Part shown: in pieces, positions 60,902 through 64,000 of the stretch
Layout of the letters: each line of letters opens with the position of its first letter
How positions within the stretch are numbered: the stretch's first letter is position 1
Source of the DNA: RGIG4608 sp045635885
GTDB taxonomy: Bacteria > Bacillota > Clostridia > Oscillospirales > CAG-272
Direction: 5' to 3'
Length of the DNA: 64,000 bases
Assembly (NCBI GenBank): GCA_045635885.1
Contig: JAZTWO010000076.1
Span: 62,001 to 126,000 of the forward strand
Notes under the pieces: model-generated
Told to the model about the DNA's origin: nothing
What the model saw: only the letters and a program-made list of their open reading frames with translations
Databases searched by the model: none
Position numbers and translations under genes: made by a program

Positions 60902-62563
60902 ATGATTTTTAATAAATTATTTTCAAAATATCTTATTGACGAGTCAATTCTCAAGCGTGATATTGCAGAGCAATATTATGCAAAGGCAGATTCACTTGAT
61001 TCTCCTATGTACATTGAGCTTATAAACGACAAAGTTCTTGATGAAGAGAATATTTATCGTGCGCTTGCTGACTTTTTGGGATTTGAATATAGATTCTATC
61101 AGCTTTCAGAAATCAATCTTGATTTTATCAGAAAATATCCTCGAGATTTGTTGCTTGAATATCAAGGCGTTCCTATTGAAGTAAAAGATGGTGTGTTGGT
61201 TATTCTTTCTTCCAATCCTTTTAGAATTGAAGAGTTTAACGAATTGCTTGGTCCAAAGTCAAAAAAGTTAAAATTTGTGCTTAGCCCACCCACTCAGATG
61301 AAGCGAATTCTTGACTATGCAAATAACAAGATTCAGCAGAATGAGGCGATGGACGAGTATATTAAGAATAATAACACTGAAAAAGAGGAAATAGACCCCG
61401 ATGCTCCCATTGATGCTCCCGTTATTAAGCTTTGTGACTCTATTTTGATAGACGCAATTAACCGTGGAGCGAGTGATATTCATATCGAGCCATTTAATAA
61501 AGTGGTGTTTATTCGTTTCAGAATTGACGGTAAACTTCAAAAAATTGATGAATTAACTCCACATTTGTATCCTGCTATGCTTGCAAGATATAAAATTATG
61601 GCAGAGCTTAATATCGCAGAAAGAAGAATTCCTCAGGACGGTAAGATAAGTCTTACTATTGAGGGTAACACATACGACTTCCGTGTTTCAACAGTTCCCA
61701 CAATTCATGGTGAGAAAATCGTTATTCGTATTTATAGCCGTTCATTTAATTCAAGTGATATGTCCACATTGGGCTTCTCAGAAAAGCAAACGGAACTTAT
61801 TATGGGTATGATTACTCGTCCCCACGGAATTATTTTGCTTACAGGTCCTACGGGAAGTGGTAAGTCAACAACTCTTTACACATTCCTTAGATATTTGGCA
61901 AAAGAAGATACAAACATTATGACTGTTGAAGACCCTGTCGAAAATGAAATTCAGGGTATTAATCAGGTTCAAGTTAACCCCAAGGCAAATCTTACCTTTG
62001 CCGCTGCACTTAGAAGCTTTTTACGTCAGGACCCCAACGTAATTATGATTGGTGAGATTCGTGACGAAGAAACTGCTCAGATTGCAACAAGAGCTGCTAT
62101 TACTGGTCACTTGGTTCTTTCATCAATCCATACAAATGATGCTGCAGGTGTTGTTACAAGACTTATAAATATGGGTATTCCCAAGTATCTTGTTGCCGAC
62201 TCTTTACTTGGTGCTATTTCACAGCGACTTGTTAGAAAGCTTTGTCCCAAATGTAAAGTGGCAAAAACTACTTCACATGCTGAAATGGCATTACTTGGAG
62301 TTAAAGAGCCCGTTACAATTTTTGAGCCAGCAGGATGTGGCTATTGTAATAATACAGGTTACATTGGACGTATCGGTGTGTTTGAAATAATGGTTTTGAC
62401 AGATGAAATGAAAGAAATTATTATGTCTGATTCATTTACAAGTGAAAAAATCGGACTTATTGTTGAAAGAGACATGACAACAATTCTTAGCCATACCAAA
62501 GAAAGAGTTTTGGATGGTATTACAAGTCTTGAAGAATACGATCAGCTTGTTGATATAGTTTAA
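60902..62563 (+). CDS. pilB: Type IV pilus assembly ATPase
   Basis: A 553-residue PilB/GspE-type hexameric ATPase that powers fibre extension. N-terminal MshEN-like domain (about 1-150), then SDIHIEP, Walker A GPTGSGKST (about residues 315-323), Asp box TVEDPVE, Walker B IMIGEIRDEETA, His box SSIHTNDA and a zinc tetracysteine (LCPKCK ... GCGYCNN). No PilT retraction ATPase is encoded nearby. It ends the operon before a strong terminator. Confidence 0.95.
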   Translation: MIFNKLFSKYLIDESILKRDIAEQYYAKADSLDSPMYIELINDKVLDEENIYRALADFLGFEYRFYQLSEINLDFIRKYPRDLLLEYQGVPIEVKDGVLVILSSNPFRIEEFNELLGPKSKKLKFVLSPPTQMKRILDYANNKIQQNEAMDEYIKNNNTEKEEIDPDAPIDAPVIKLCDSILIDAINRGASDIHIEPFNKVVFIRFRIDGKLQKIDELTPHLYPAMLARYKIMAELNIAERRIPQDGKISLTIEGNTYDFRVSTVPTIHGEKIVIRIYSRSFNSSDMSTLGFSEKQTELIMGMITRPHGIILLTGPTGSGKSTTLYTFLRYLAKEDTNIMTVEDPVENEIQGINQVQVNPKANLTFAAALRSFLRQDPNVIMIGEIRDEETAQIATRAAITGHLVLSSIHTNDAAGVVTRLINMGIPKYLVADSLLGAISQRLVRKLCPKCKVAKTTSHAEMALLGVKEPVTIFEPAGCGYCNNTGYIGRIGVFEIMVLTDEMKEIIMSDSFTSEKIGLIVERDMTTILSHTKERVLDGITSLEEYDQLVDIV

Positions 62564-62576
62564 TACTAAATAAAAT

Positions 62577-62612
62577 AACCTTAGTATAACGATTATACTA
62601 AGGTTGTTTTTT
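62577..62612. terminator. Terminator between pilB and the LRR gene
   Basis: A 13-bp stem (AACCTTAGTATAA, 62577-62589, with 62593-62605) followed by GTTTTTTT on the plus strand and by a T-rich tract on the minus strand. Confidence 0.88.
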
Positions 62613-63274
62613 TATTGAAATGTTGAGTAATTAATTCCAAAGCTTTGTGCATATTTTTGTGCATAGGAATTTTTTTCGCAGTAGATCGTTAGACTTTTAG
62701 AACAAGAGTCAAAAGCCCCGTATCCAATAACCTCAACACCGCTTGCGATATAAACAGTGGAGAGGGCATAGCAACCATTAAAGGCAAACCAATCTATTTC
62801 CTTACAGGATGAAGGCAGGGTTATGCTTTTAACTTTAGAATCGGCAAATGCACTCTCGCCAATCTTTAAAATGGGCAATTGTTCAATTTGATTTGGAATT
62901 TGAACGGATGTTTGATTACCTGTATATTTGGTAATTGTAATGCCTCCGTTTTCTTTTATGTATTCGAATGGCAAATCATCTTCAACTGGAGTATTGGTAG
63001 CATTGCTTTTATTACTAGTTGTGGTTGTGGGATTTTTTTGGGTTGTAATTTGAGTGCTATTTTGCCCATTGTTTGGCTTATTGTTGATGTTAATGATTGA
63101 ATTTATCAATTCTGATTGGTTATTCAATTTATCTTTAAGTGAAGAAATTTCATTTTGATAATTTTCTTTAATTGATTTTTCAATCTTTTGATTGATTTGC
63201 TTTCCACCAACAAAAATGCTTAAAAGAGCTACCGCCAAAAATAGAATTACTGATGTGATGTTAATATACTTCAT
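62612..63274 (-). CDS. Surface protein with BspA-type leucine-rich repeats
   Basis: A 220-residue protein: N-terminal membrane anchor (about 7-25), a coiled-coil stretch (QKIEKSIKENYQNEISSLKDKLNN), a Thr/Asn-rich linker (about 65-100) and roughly 120 residues of LRR_5 repeats (LPILKIGESAFADS-K-VKSITLPSSCKEI, WFAFNGCYALSTVYIASGVEVIGYGAFDSC). Such repeats occur in surface proteins of gut and oral bacteria that bind host or partner molecules, but no ligand is suggested here. Its SD GGAGG lies in a hairpin formed with the sequence just after the upstream stop. Confidence 0.82.
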   Translation of the reverse strand: MKYINITSVILFLAVALLSIFVGGKQINQKIEKSIKENYQNEISSLKDKLNNQSELINSIININNKPNNGQNSTQITTQKNPTTTTSNKSNATNTPVEDDLPFEYIKENGGITITKYTGNQTSVQIPNQIEQLPILKIGESAFADSKVKSITLPSSCKEIDWFAFNGCYALSTVYIASGVEVIGYGAFDSCSKSLTIYCEKNSYAQKYAQSFGINYSTFQ

Positions 63275-63280
63275 AAAATT

Positions 63281-63329
63281 TAACCTCCGTTTTTTTATAG
63301 TTAATAAACTATATGAAACACGGAGGTTA
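63281..63329 (-). other. Hairpin burying the LRR ribosome-binding site
   Basis: TAACCTCCGT (63281-63290 on the plus strand) and its exact complement at 63320-63329, with an inner TATAGTT/AACTATA stem in the loop. On the minus strand the arm nearer the gene reads ACGGAGGTTA, the Shine-Dalgarno of the LRR gene, and the other arm starts 8 nt after the thioesterase stop. Confidence 0.65.
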
Positions 63330-63336
63330 ATTATTC

Positions 63337-64000
63337 TTATTTGATTTCAAATTCTTGTTTTTCTGTTACAACAAATGCCTCAAGGCAAGTTTTGCCCTCA
63401 AAACCGACGGTTTTGAAATAGAATGTGTTGTCTTCTTGTGTTCTATAAATGTCAATTTCGTCGTTGTAAATTGCACCTTGAATAAATGAAAGCATTAATT
63501 CCTTAACTCTGTAATTTTCGGGAGAGGGAAGAAAATCAATTAACATGTTGGGATAATGAGTATTGTTCATGTGTTTGTTATAGTCAATATCACTATACAC
63601 AATTTTTCTTTTTCCAATATGTTCTAATTCTTTATTCAAGGGGAATTTGATTTTTCTTGGCATATTTACATCAAGTGATGTTTCATCAACAAAGTTATTT
63701 TCAAACTTGGTAACAGGCAGAAGCTTGTGATTTTCAATATCAATTAAACACCAAGTTGTTAATGCATCTGCAATAATTGCATCACCCTTTTTCACCCTAA
63801 AGCTTCTGTAAAAAGTAAATCCCCTTGACTCAACACCTGTCCAAGTATCCACAGTTATGTTATCATAAGCGTGGGCGGGTTCATAGAACCTCATATATAC
63901 CTTGGTTAAAATAAATGCCTGATGAAGAACGTCTCTAATGTATTCAAGCGAAGGATATATGGTTTTAATGTGGTAATGTGTAGTTTCTTGCATAAGGGTG
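63337..64000 (-). CDS. Acyl-ACP thioesterase (5' end outside window)
   Basis: A FatA/FatB-like double hot-dog thioesterase that releases fatty acids from acyl carrier protein. The catalytic block DIDYNKHMNNTHYPNML (Asn and His) is visible, as is the YDNITVDTWTG strand of the first hot dog. The visible part is 220 codons and lacks roughly 25-50 N-terminal residues present in the family (about 245); the frame is open at base 64000, so the Met at 63993 is probably internal. Downstream on the same strand lies the LRR gene. Confidence 0.82.
   Translation of the reverse strand, partial: TLMQETTHYHIKTIYPSLEYIRDVLHQAFILTKVYMRFYEPAHAYDNITVDTWTGVESRGFTFYRSFRVKKGDAIIADALTTWCLIDIENHKLLPVTKFENNFVDETSLDVNMPRKIKFPLNKELEHIGKRKIVYSDIDYNKHMNNTHYPNMLIDFLPSPENYRVKELMLSFIQGAIYNDEIDIYRTQEDNTFYFKTVGFEGKTCLEAFVVTEKQEFEIK

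Noticed and set aside
55943..62563. Bile salt hydrolase and pilus genes as a horizontally acquired island
   Set aside because: No integrase, tRNA junction, direct repeats or visible change in base composition at the borders.
1..64000. CRISPR arrays, insertion sequences, prophage or defence genes
   Set aside because: No regularly spaced repeats, transposase-like or phage-like proteins were seen on either strand.

Overview
The window is about 64 kb of AT-rich chromosome from an anaerobic, spore-forming member of the Clostridia (Bacillota), most likely a gut commensal; I cannot name a species. The evidence is the low-GC coding style with strong AGGAGG-type ribosome-binding sites, Firmicutes gene orders (spoVB-mazG-hup-rqcP-yabP-yabQ-divIC and nusB-xseA-xseB-ispA-tlyA-nadK-argR), a dipicolinate synthase pair (dpaAB), the oxygen-sensitive ribonucleotide reductase NrdDG, and a bile salt hydrolase-like gene. 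I see no rRNA genes, CRISPR arrays, insertion sequences, integrases or phage genes. Both ends cut a gene: rsmA on the left and an acyl-ACP thioesterase on the right. No stretch longer than about 270 bases lacks a gene or a recognisable signal.

Layout. 0-6 kb: end of rsmA, asnA, then a MarR-controlled operon for an asymmetric heterodimeric ABC exporter. 6-9 kb: hexuronate catabolism (uxuA plus an SDR-type uxuB), then a minus-strand SGNH hydrolase/DUF4358 pair. 9-14 kb: cysK facing a minus-strand metF - MetH reactivation protein - metH operon. 14-17 kb: an unrecognised membrane protein with TPR-like and duplicated C-terminal domains, a FliB-like protein and tRNA-Trp. 17-19.6 kb (minus): ireB-ribF and a D,D-carboxypeptidase homologue with degraded motifs. 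19.7-27.5 kb: nusB, a TsaD-like paralogue, xseAB, ispA, tlyA, nadK, argR, argS. 27.5-37.8 kb: yebC, cdaA with a one-domain YbbR partner, an FAD oxidoreductase, recJ, rel, dtd, hemZ. 37.8-45.5 kb: an MTA/SAH deaminase-like gene, spoVB, mazG, HU, rqcP, yabP, yabQ, divIC, trxB and an intact D,D-carboxypeptidase. 45.5-49.6 kb: pgi, a small P-loop protein, a cytidylate kinase-like gene, dpaAB. 49.6-52.6 kb (minus): nrdDG with two NrdR boxes. 52.7-57 kb: a MacB-like ABC transporter, a zinc-ribbon membrane protein, the bile salt hydrolase. 57-62.6 kb: a compact type IV pilus-like operon. 62.6-64 kb (minus): a BspA-type leucine-rich-repeat protein and the thioesterase.

Most of the window is housekeeping. 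The best candidates for something less described are: (a) three places (yabP, the second dac gene, the LRR gene) where a hairpin beginning just after the upstream stop codon, or in a terminator-like position, uses its 3' arm as the Shine-Dalgarno or start codon of the next gene, which should silence read-through mRNA; (b) the small pilus locus, with a divergent PilM/GspL-like protein and a 66-residue prepilin-like protein lacking Glu5; and (c) the tandem-domain membrane protein at 14.2 kb. Promoters, terminators and starts below were read by eye; no similarity search was run, so family assignments rest on motif recognition.
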